Source: Pomphorhynchus laevis (Eukaryota; Acanthocephala; Palaeacanthocephala; Echinorhynchida; Pomphorhynchidae). From it: a stretch of DNA of 64,000 bases. A program made the position numbers and the translations under genes. The stretch is taken from contig WNNJ02003813.1 of assembly GCA_012934845.2 (NCBI GenBank), forward strand, positions 1 through 64,000. The letters run 5' to 3'. Positions 55,621 to 64,000 of this stretch are shown here, in pieces (the first letter of the stretch is position 1; each line of letters opens with the position of its first letter). A model generated the notes under the pieces. That model saw only the letters and a program-made list of their open reading frames with translations, did not search any database and was not told the DNA's origin.

Positions 55621-57250
55621 TTATTCTTCGCCTTTTCCTGGCAGGCCAGGGTCGGCGGCTTTGATAAGTCTTCTCCATACTTCTCGGTTTTGTGCTAGAG
55701 CTGGCGCTAGGTCACATGTATTCAGATCTTCATGGATTGTATCCATCCATCTTTTCTTAGGGCGGCCACGAGGTTGTACACCTTGAACGATTGGCTCGGC
55801 TCGGCATACTGCTCTTTTGTCAGCCTGTGTCCGAACCATCGTAGTCGATGTTCCATCGCCTTGAGGTTTATTTGCGTTACACCGAAAAAATGGCGGATGT
55901 TGGTATTCGGAATCCTATCTAGGCGTGTTACTCCATAGGACCAGCGCAGCATATTCATCTCCATGGTGTGCAATTTTCTTTTGGCGTCTGAATTTGATGG
56001 CCAACATTCTGTGGCTACAATGCAACCGGTCTCACAACTGTTTTGTAGATTTTGGCTTTAAGCTTTAGTGGCATTCGTCGGTCACATAATATTCCTGAAA
56101 GGCTTCGCCATTTTAGCCAAGCTGCGTTAAGGCGCCCCTTTACATCTTTATTTATAGTACCATCCGATGAGAGGTAGGACCCCAGGTATTTGAAGGTAGT
56201 ACACTTTTCGAGTGGCTGCCCGTTGATCTCGATGGAGTCAGGTGTTTGATATCCCAACTCAAGATACGCAATTTTACCAATGTTCAGCCGCAGCCCGTAC
56301 TGTGATAGGCGATCAGACCAGTTTTGGACTTGCTGTTTCAGGTTTTCGCGTGTTTGGGTAGCAAGCATAACATCGTCTGCATATAAGAGAGTCCACGGGA
56401 CATCGTTGTACAGTTTATAAGTAATCGTATCCATACATAAGATGAATATCAAGGGTGACAGGCTATTGCCCTGATGTACGCCAACCGTGATCGGATATGG
56501 TTGAGAATCGCCGGTAGCGCAGCGTACTATGCTGGTTGTGTCCGAGTACATCAGTTTAATCCAGTCAACGTACTCCTCTAGGACACCGTGTTGTCGCATG
56601 GAGTACCAGATAAGAGAATGTGGCACCCGATCAAAAGCCTTCTCCAAATCAAGGAAGGCCATATGTAAACTCTGCTGCTTTTCTCGGTGTTTTTCCATCA
56701 ATATCTTTGCTGCTTGTATGGCGTCTGTGGTTGATACATTTTTGACAAAGCCACACTGGTTAACGGCGATATTAGTCAGAATCCTTAGTCTTTTGTCCAG
56801 GACATGCTCAAAGATTTTTATTGTGTGGGATAATAACCGAATAGGGCGATAATAGCTACAGCTAGCAATGTCACACTTCTGTTTCCAGATGGGGATTGTA
56901 AACGAGCTTTTCCATGCTTTAGGTACTTCGTGCTGTAAAACTATTTTGTTGAAAAGATGCGTGAGAAAAGCTATGCCCGCAAGTCCGGTGAGTTTCCAAA
57001 CCTCGCCAAGAATTCCATCTGGTCCAGTAGCTTTTCCGTTTTTCATCTTTCTTACTGACTCAGCTACTTCTGCGGTTGTGATCTCCAGGACTGGTCTAGA
57101 GGTGCATATACCCATAGGTAGATCAGGATGGGGGAATTCTATGTTACATATTTCGTTGTAATGTTCGCGCCATCTGTCCTGAATTTCTCTATCATCTCGC
57201 AGTATAGTTCCATCTTTACTCTTGATTTTGGCAAAGTGAATGATGTCTTT
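55621..57250 (-). pseudogene. RTE reverse transcriptase domain, frameshifted
   Basis: Begins AAKDIIHFAKIKSKDGTI (57250 region), then 57115-56015 is open: VRKMKNGKATGPDGI, SYYRPIRLLSHTIKIFEHVL, AFLDLEKAFDRVPH (A), GVHQGNSLSPLIFILCMD (B) and TLLYADDVMLA (C, intact YADD), with FKYLGSYLSSDG after. Frames shift near 56015 and 55800; the C-terminus gives TMEMNMLRWSYGVTRLDR and RPKKRWMDTIHEDL. Homologous to RTE/BovB-type pol. Confidence 0.88.
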
Positions 57251-57293
57251 GGCGGCATTTGATCAAGACCTTGCAAGGCGGTATATATCACAT

Positions 57294-58676
57294 TCACCTT
57301 CGGGAAACTAGATTATTGTACAGGTCTGCGATGTAATTATTTTTGCTCTCCGCCACTTTCGTTTTGGCAATCCTTTTTTTTATACGGTAACGTTCTTTAT
57401 CGTCTGAGAGCTGAGACAGTTTCCACTTTTTATATGCGTCCTTTTTATCTCGCACAGCTTGTTGGACCTCTTCATTCCAGAACCACGTTTGTTTGTCAAT
57501 AAACTTTCGACCTGGCTTGGTGACACCGAGGATTGGTTGCGCTGCATTGGATATATTTCGGACGGCAGATTCCCAACACTCGTTTACATCCTCTGTTAAT
57601 GATGTGGTCTGGATAGCCAAATGGAGAGCAGGGGTTAGTTTATCTCCGCATTCTCGATGTTTCCACCACTTAATATGCACATGTTTAGTCGTTGGGAGTC
57701 TGTTAATTGGCGTTGGTATTAGGGTATCCATTACCAGTGGGAGGTGTTGACTAGAAACTGGTTCGAAGGGAATCACTTTGGTGTTCTTGACTAGTTTAAG
57801 GTAGGTTCGGCGGCATGCCCAAAAATCGATCTGCGTCTTGTGGTTTCCACTGGAGTACGTGACTAGGTGAGAGTTTCGTTTGGCGAAGAAAGTATTGCAC
57901 AGTGCAAGGTCTTGTGCTTGCGCCCAGTCAAGGATCCTTGCTCCATCTTCATTTAGAGTTCCGATACCCAGGCCACCGTGGTTTCGTTGGAACGAAGGAT
58001 GTTCGGAGCCGACATGGCCGTTTATATCTCCGCCATCAAAGACAATTTCATCTTCCTTGACAGATTGGGTCGCGTCACTGAGTCTTTGCCAAAAATCGTC
58101 CTTTTCTTCGTCGGAGCAACCTTGTTGAGGACCATATGCTGAGATTATTACTACTCTGCGTGTTTTGATATCAAACGCGGCTAAAATAATGCGGTATGAG
58201 ATTCGTTGTATCGCTGTAATAGATTGTTGCAAGTGCTCAGATAATATGATCCCGACTCCATTTTGTCCTTTGATAGTGCCGTGGTAATAAAGCTTATACC
58301 CATCGTCGATCTCTTTCGCTTTGTAACCTTTCCATTTAGTTTCCTGAACAACTGCAATATCGACATTGCGTTGTTTGAGGTTGGCAGCTAATTCTCTGCT
58401 TTTTCCGGTTAGTGTACCGATGTTTAGTGACATTAGACGTAGGTTTCGAGGTTAAACTTTTTTCTTTATCCGGCTTCGTCCGTGAGTCGGTAACCCTTTG
58501 ATATTTGTCACGTCATGCGGGATATGGCGCGCGTCGCTTGCAGGGTACGCCCTAGTAACGTAGTTTGAGGTTTGTAGACTTTTCATTTTGTTTGTGGTTG
58601 GAGCGGAATTTTTACGAGTGGATGTCCTTCCTAGCCTCAACCCTCCTCCTTTTTCATCCGGGCTTGGGACCGGCAT
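57294..58676 (-). pseudogene. RTE endonuclease domain, one in-frame stop
   Basis: A frame from the ATG at 58676 runs to 57294 with a TAA at 58452. EN motifs: MSLNIGTLTGKSREL, DIAVVQETKWKGYKAKEI (catalytic Glu), NGVGIILSEHL, IISAYGPQQGCSDEEK, GGDINGHVGSE and IDFWACRR. The usual SDHR near the end reads SQHLPLVM, so the catalytic Asp is lost. After PLYNNLVSRR the frame breaks before the RT. Confidence 0.85.
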
Positions 58677-58690
58677 TGGCGGAGTTTTTC

Positions 58691-59219
58691 ATCTAATATT
58701 CATAGGCATAATAGCAATGATATATCATACAAATTCTTCTCTATCACAATCACAAAATACAAACATCAACTTAAGGTTGATGTAACCGGTTGATGGCAGT
58801 AGAAAAATATGGCTATCGCCATAAAAAATCAGTTTTAAATATAATCTTTGTCATTTTACAAGATCTTCAATTTTGTCTGCTAATCGTAAATCTATATAAA
58901 TTGCTTTTAATGTCCTTATAATTATTATACATATCCCTGCAATGTGAGATATTTAACCATTTCAGACCTTAAGATGATTAAGTCCATTCAATAGTAATTA
59001 ATCAAAAAAGTGAAACATCTCCAGTGTTCATTTTCTTTTTTCTATCGAGTAACTAATTGTTGTAAAACATCAGTTGAACTTATGCTATAGCCCCATAATT
59101 TTGTCTGCTAATCGTTAATATTGTCTGTTATCGTTGAAATTGGTTTGTCTCGTTCATTTTTATTATTTATTATCCATCAATAAAAATTTTATGTATTATG
59201 TAATACATATATTTTTCAG
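58691..59219. other. No gene recognised
   Basis: AT-rich spacer with one small palindrome, CATCAACTTAAGGTTGATG (about 58761-58779). Ends in a pyrimidine/T-rich TATTTTTCAG acceptor at 59210-59219. Confidence 0.45.
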
Positions 59220-59402
59220 GTAGAACAAAGTTGTATGATTTCTTTTGTCCTCTCAGCAATTGGTGGAATTGGTTTGGCTGCAACGAATCTACTGAAGATA
59301 CCGGTACATCGTTGCGACTACACGGATGTTATAAATAGTCTCCGCACACACATAATTGTGTCGTTGGCTACTGCTGCGTCCGCATGCCTTAGTTCGCCAT
59401 GA
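59220..59402 (+). CDS. Candidate terminal exon with hydrophobic segments, unknown gene
   Basis: Preceded by TATTTTTCAG, open for 60 codons to TGA. The product has a hydrophobic stretch ISFVLSAIGGIGLAATNLL, a polar HRCDYTDVINSLRTH and a second hydrophobic stretch IIVSLATAASACL, as in a multi-pass membrane protein. Codon use is less AT-biased than the flanks. No partner exon recognised upstream. Confidence 0.35.
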   Translation, partial: VEQSCMISFVLSAIGGIGLAATNLLKIPVHRCDYTDVINSLRTHIIVSLATAASACLSSP

Positions 59403-59423
59403 TTAAGGAATGAAGCCCTTGTA

Positions 59424-59681
59424 TCACTGTTTGGCAATAGTAAATCCACTAACAGTCCCGATAAATGTCGAGCCAGTCTTTCGAATTAGGATTAAGGAAG
59501 TCCAATAAATGAGGATCCCAAAGTGAATAAAATTACTTGTAATTTTTGTGGCCAATGTGAGGGAACCATACGTTCCCTTAAATTGAGGGAATGATTGTTT
59601 AAACCAATCATTTTTGTTGGAAATATTTAAGTAACGAATAAAGACTTGCAGATATCTAAGACTGCATGAATTAACAAACAT
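59424..59681 (-). CDS. Hypothetical small membrane protein, 85 aa
   Basis: ATG at 59681 to TGA. After a polar N-terminal half (NISNKNDWFKQSFPQFKGTY) comes a probable membrane helix IHFGILIYWTSLILI and a second hydrophobic stretch TFIGTVSGFTIA. I do not recognise the family. It is convergent with 59220-59402 (22 bp between stops), which supports both as real 3' ends but does not prove it. Confidence 0.35.
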   Translation of the reverse strand: MFVNSCSLRYLQVFIRYLNISNKNDWFKQSFPQFKGTYGSLTLATKITSNFIHFGILIYWTSLILIRKTGSTFIGTVSGFTIAKQ

Positions 59682-59836
59682 CTATTAACCTGTAGTAATG
59701 ATAGAAAAGCTCATAGTCTGCGGCAATATAAATGCGCTTGCCGTTGCTGTATTGGCTTTTCGTTTCGCAGGCGAATAGTTTTGTATGATCCTAATAAACA
59801 ATTATAAGTTAAAGAAGGTGTTTTGTGTTCAGAAAA

Positions 59837-60036
59837 TCAAACCCTTTGTTGATGATATTGTATTGCATCTGCAAGAGTTTTAAAAACCACCCATTTATAA
59901 TCTGATCGAACTTCTGAAATATGACGATTCATTGGCAAAATTAAAGGATTTTGATTGTATCGATGGGCTCTCGCACGTATCGCTCGAATTAATGGCGAAA
60001 CAGATGTTGACGTTTGATCCGGATGCATTTTCAGTT
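59837..60036 (-). CDS. Candidate terminal exon or small protein, 63-66 aa
   Basis: An acceptor-like AAATGTAG precedes codons LKMHPDQTSTSVSPLIRA, followed by IRARAHRYNQNPLILPMNRH and YKWVVFKTLADAIQYHQQRV and TGA. It could start at the ATG at 60028 or continue an upstream exon. The composition is protein-like; no family recognised. Same strand as 59424-59681, 155 bp upstream of it. Confidence 0.35.
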
Positions 60037-60127
60037 CTACATTTAAAACAAAATTTGTCAGTCATTTAAACAAAAATGATCGAGTAACGTACAGGTGGGT
60101 TACAGAAAGAGTAAAAACAAAAATACA

Positions 60128-61145
60128 AATATACGAATCAAAGCACGTAACTAATCTATGTATATTTAATTATTTATAAATTAAACTTAGCGATAAATTA
60201 AAATAAAAATATTAAAAAAGGTCAGTCAAAAGTAAAAATGACATGGCTGAAAGTCTTGCTTCATCATTTTCATTACCATCGAATTCTTCACACTCACCAT
60301 TCACTTGGTCTGACCGTCCAATACCACATAATCCCTATTTTATTCCAATATCCGCCGAGGAAGTCAAAATTACTCTTGCTCACGTCAATCCGTACGGTGC
60401 TTCCAGTTCTGATGATATATTTCCATTTTTACTTAAGATTTTATCAAACTACTTGACCCCTTTCCTTGTCGATGTCTTTCAGAAACGTCTTACCACTGTA
60501 TGTGTGCCTGACTTGTGGAAATCTGCGATTATTGTTCCTGTACCAAAAAACAACCATTGCGACTTCTTGAAGTGATTATAGGCCAATAAGCTTGACGAGT
60601 TCGATGTGCAAAGTTCTAGAAAGATTAGTCGCTGATAGAATCTGGAGTCACTTCAACACACATGGAGTCATATTGTCTTCTCATCACGGATTCCGTCACG
60701 ATAGATCATGTCTGTCTAATTCACTAACAGCTCGCGAAATGAGGACTGAGGCACTTAGTTTTGGCAATTTAATTAATGTAATTTGTATTGACTTTTCGAG
60801 AGGCTTCGATCTAGTTCCGCATGAAAGTTTACTTAGTTTGTTGTCTCATTATGGAGTTTCTTGATGATATATCATCAGTTATGATGATATATCTCCATTT
60901 TTACTTAAGATTTTATCAAACTACTTGACCCCTTTTCTTGTCGATGTCTTTCAGAAACGTCTTACCACTGTATGTGTGCCTGACTTGTGGAAATCTGCGA
61001 TAAATTAAAATAATAAAATAATAAATAATTTAATAATATATAATTATGTATAATTTAATAATTCAATATATGACTTCTTATAACTTTAAGTTAAAATTTA
61101 AAATTGAAGTTTAAAATCAAAGCCAATTTTACAATTTTATAATAA
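60128..61145 (+). repeat. AT-rich dispersed repeat (copy f), split by a LINE fragment
   Basis: The left part (60128-60206) and right part (61001-61145) carry consecutive segments of the repeat. GCGATAAATTAAAATAA stands at both junctions (60190-60206 and 60997-61013), and its first bases are also LINE sequence (CTGCGAT), so the join shows microhomology. Confidence 0.6.
60236..61000 (+). pseudogene. E-like LINE RT fragment with a 120-bp duplication
   Basis: AESLASSFSLPSN, SSDDIFPFLLKILSNYLTPF and CVPDLWKSAIIVPVPK match the region before the RT core of E (GPDGVSPFLLRTLSHI, DWKRAIVVPIPKK). After a shift comes VLERLVADRIWSHFNTHG, LSSHHGFRHDRSCLSN and ICIDFSRGFDLVPHESL (motif A), then the fragment breaks at 60864. 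Text of 60410-60527 is repeated at 60878-60998. Without YADD or EN. Confidence 0.75.
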
Positions 61146-61194
61146 AATAATTTAACAATAAAAAATAATTAATTATAAATAATAAATAATTGCC

Positions 61195-61461
61195 GTATAA
61201 GTCCGATCACCTAACTGAGTATACGTATTTTACATGATTTATAAATTAAAAATAATGATAAATAAAATTTTCAAATAATTAAATAATAAATAATTATAAA
61301 TAATAAATGATTGTTATACAAGATTTTATATAATTTATGTAAAGTTAAAATGTAAAATTTACAACTTTAAATAAAAGTCAATTTTTATGAATTGAATAAT
61401 AAAGAGCATACGATGTATTATTATAAGGATTAGAGGTATTACGAGGAACTGCTATGTTATC
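61195..61461 (+). repeat. AT-rich dispersed repeat (copy g)
   Basis: The fullest unit: GATCACCTAACTGAGTATACG, TTTATAAATTAAAAATAATG, AAAGTCAATTTTTATGAATT, ACGATGTATTATTATAAGG, ATTAGAGGT and the terminal CTGCTATGTTATC, about 265 bp. Confidence 0.7.
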
Positions 61462-62053
61462 AGGTTTCGTCCTTTATTCTAAAGTTAAAATCTAGATTTA
61501 ACTTAATTATTTAAATATATCGTTTACTACCTTGTTTATAAGTTGTCAAATTGTAAATTTATTAAATAATTTACTAATATCACTGGACTTGTTTGACCTA
61601 ACAATTTGGTGTACCAAATAATATAATACTCTAACAATATTATTATATATTAACATATTACAATAATATTACAATATAATATTATTACAATAATATTATT
61701 AATATTATTATAATATTATTGTAAAGTTTTTTTTATTATTGGAGTGGGGTATCTTGCAGATGACTGTTTGATTATGCAAACAAATTAAATGTGAACAACT
61801 GAAAACAGTTATTTTAGCAATGTTCTTTCACTCAATAATAATCATTAATCCTTTTATATCCAGCTTTATTGTGATGCTTTTAGAGGAGACATGTCTTGTT
61901 GTTCGATATATGCCAGGGATGTTGAAGGACATGGAAGAAAAGTTACTGATACATTAAACACTTCTTTATTTTACAAATTACAATAACATTTCGTCTTTGT
62001 AAAACTTTTTAACTTAACAATTTCATTTATATCAGTAGATTTCTGTCTTTCAG
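61462..62053. other. AT-rich upstream region of the ARL1-like gene
   Basis: Contains ATTATTATAATATT-type palindromic A/T runs (61620-61740). A 40-codon frame preceded by an acceptor-like TATCCAG (61858-61984, LYCDAFRGDMSCCSIYARDV) could be a spurious or untranslated exon. No further evidence. Confidence 0.4.
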
Positions 62054-62076
62054 ATTTTGATGATTACTCTCTATTA

Positions 62077-62891
62077 ATGGGTAAGTTTCTTGTTCAAGTC
62101 TTGATTATATTTTTTCACTATTATTTAATTATTGTCGTTACAATTTATGAATAAATTTTAGTAATATTAATTTAATAATATTACTAAATTCATAAAGGCC
62201 ACACGACAAAACATTCTAAAATAAAAATATACAATGTAAAACCTAAGAATGTAAAAATACGAAACACGAAGTTAAATGTTTACTAACAAAAATGTTAAAC
62301 CGTTTTGTGTTTATTATTTTATAAGAAAATGAAGAACGAGCTATTTACCAATATTTTTCATTAAATTGTTATTACGTTTGTTTACATTTGTTAATAATTT
62401 ATTATTTCCTAATATATAATTTATATAATATTATTATATAATTAATATAATTATATAAATATTATTAAATAATAATTATATTATTAATAAATATAATTAA
62501 TATTTTCTTAATATTCATAATTAATTTTTTTAAATTTGTCCTTAATCTTCGTGGGACTTTTAATATACTGAGGCTATATTTAACAAGAAGGTAGAAACGT
62601 GTAATAAGAGGTATAAAGAAAGTATTACCTTAATACTTAATCAATTCGTTAATATCGGATTAAGTTGAATACCAATTTTTTAATTTGAAAATTATTGACA
62701 TGTTCTTTACATATCCTTTTTTGTTATTATAATGACAACGTATACTTTACGTTAAGGCATACTACTGAGTTATTTTTCAAAATTGCTAACTGGTCGAGAT
62801 CGACATATACTTATATTAGGCTTGGACAATGCTGGAAAGACAACAATCCTTTATAGATTGCAAGTTGGCGAAGTGGTATCAACAATTCCTA
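62077..62891 (+). CDS. ARL1-like small GTPase, first two coding exons (3' part outside window)
   Basis: Exon 1 coding part is ATGG (62077-62080) before GTAAGT. Exon 2 (62757-62891) follows an AAG acceptor and continues [13 protein letters not shown], then [20 protein letters not shown] (P-loop GLDNAGKT) and [10 protein letters not shown], ending in phase 1 so that the next codon can be the switch-I Thr. Gly-2 is a myristoylation site. ARL1 proteins act at the trans-Golgi; the VGEVV.TIP text fits ARL1 better than ARF1 (LGEIVTTIP) or ARL5. The usual GLDGAGKT of ARL1 is GLDNAGKT here. A pyrimidine-rich TTCTGTCTTTCAG (62041-62053) lies 23 nt before the ATG. Later exons were not found before 64000. 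Confidence 0.85.
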
Positions 62892-64000
62892 GTAAGTTTT
62901 ATTCTTAAAAATGATCTTTGATTGTATCTATTTATTAAAATGCAGAGTGTAATTTAAATTTAATATAATTGATTCTGGTTTATTAATAAAATTTTGAATT
63001 TTGGAGAAGAATTAATAAAATACAAATTTATTTATCGAATTATAAAAATAAATTTGTTTTTTTTTTCGACCCCTCAGTAAAATACTAAATATAATAACTT
63101 GCAATAAGTTTATTGTAACTTATTAATTTACTTGATTTATTAATTGTTACTTGATTAGTTACATTACATTATTCTTTACAGATTAAAAATTTCCAATTAA
63201 AATTTCAAATCTGTTTTATAGTAGTTTATTGATAAATATATTCTTATTGGATATATCGTATCCGCGTCGATTTAATTCAAGAGACTGTTATTAATTATTA
63301 TCCACTTTAAATTGCCGCTTTCAGAGACAATCTTAAAATTTTAACTAAACTCTAATCGTAAAGTGGGACGTCAAAATTTTAATGAACGTAATCTTAATTA
63401 CGTTCATTTTTAGAAATATAATATTATTTGATCAGTAATGTAATATATTGATGTATAATTAATATATAAATATGATATATATAATAGATTTGATAATAAT
63501 CAAATAATGATTGATTAATGATCAATTCTTAACCAAGTGTATTTTTTTTTCACTTTTCGTTATGAGTTACAAAGGAAAAATATAAATACATGCAATTGCT
63601 TAATCAGTTTTAAAAGATTTTTGTAATATAGAGATTTTTCCTTCATGGTCTTCTTTTTTCCTATTTATGTCAGAATTGGATCAGAGCGAGGGTGTTTCCT
63701 ACACATAGCTGTAAATTTATAGCGAGTCAATATCTCTAATCAATTATTAATAAAAGTTTTTTTAATCAATTGGTGATAAAGATAGGTTTTGCCCAACTAA
63801 TTATATTTTGTTTTTATATTGACACAATTTATCATTATTATATGCATTTCGCCCTTTGACATAAACCACTTAATATTTCATAAATAAACACTAAGGATTA
63901 AAAAATAATGGAAATAAAGGAAATTAAAAAGATATCAAAAAATAAAGAAACAAGAATATATCAAACGCATTTACTGAATGCAAATACTGAAAAAATAAAA
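62892..64000 (+). other. Intron of the ARL1-like gene, running off the window
   Basis: AT-rich, with no exon encoding the expected TIGFN continuation. Nothing else recognised. Confidence 0.5.

Larger units (their letters stand above)
55612..58690 (-). mobile_element. RTE-type LINE, decayed
   Basis: Minus strand: 5' end with GCCGGTCCCAAGCCCGGATG (58650-58675) as in many RTE elements, EN, RT and the C-terminal WFGH / RRLIKAADPG ending near 55621. One stop and at least three frameshifts. Higher G+C than its surroundings. The only RTE copy in the window. Confidence 0.85.

Overview
The window looks like an AT-rich invertebrate (metazoan) nuclear contig crowded with retrotransposons. Animal origin rests on a spliced LIN-7 gene (L27 plus PDZ domains, a metazoan polarity scaffold) and the first exons of an ARL1-like GTPase, both with GT-AG introns (the fully visible ones are 47, 50, 676 and 1443 nt). 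I cannot name the phylum. There are no rRNA, tRNA or CRISPR features that I can support.

Bases 1-42,000 are almost wholly non-LTR retrotransposon sequence in nested and abutting copies. Three groups are present. (i) A/B/C: CR1/L2-like LINEs with apurinic-type endonuclease (APE). ORF1 carries a four-Cys finger, ORF2 is EN-RT, and the 3' ends have a GCGYRC hairpin followed by ATT-rich tails. A1 (1-3584) and B1 (7068-11153) are nearly complete. C (35885-37072) is an ORF1-only derivative. (ii) E/J/G/H/K/L: Jockey/CR1-like EN-RT elements. E (31419-35845) has intact ORF1 and ORF2. G is inserted inside J with a recognisable target-site duplication. (iii) D1-D4: single-ORF elements with restriction-like endonuclease (RLE), all on the minus strand and bordered by TAA/ATT microsatellite. 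D1 (ORF 19028-21964, 978 aa) is intact.

Bases 42,000-49,500 are very AT-rich, with a Ty3/gypsy-type integrase remnant, Penelope-like RT remnants, several copies of an undescribed AT-rich dispersed repeat, and a 310-bp fold-back element. LIN-7 lies at 49982-52009. It is followed by a 2-kb satellite built on a 17-bp unit (52166-54190), a Penelope remnant, and a decayed RTE-type LINE (55612-58690). The last 5 kb hold three short candidate exons/ORFs, a truncated E-like LINE fragment inside the AT-rich repeat, and the start of the ARL1-like gene (62077 onward), which runs off the window.

The most interesting signals are: a short 5' leader (TTAAAAAAAG..TTGAT..ACATACAAT) recurring at the 5' ends of otherwise unrelated APE and RLE elements and followed by different tandem monomers (20, 17 or 16 bp); ORF2 start codons embedded in the ORF1 codons for Arg-Trp-Arg; compensatory changes in the 3' hairpin; and repeated association of D elements with TAA microsatellite.
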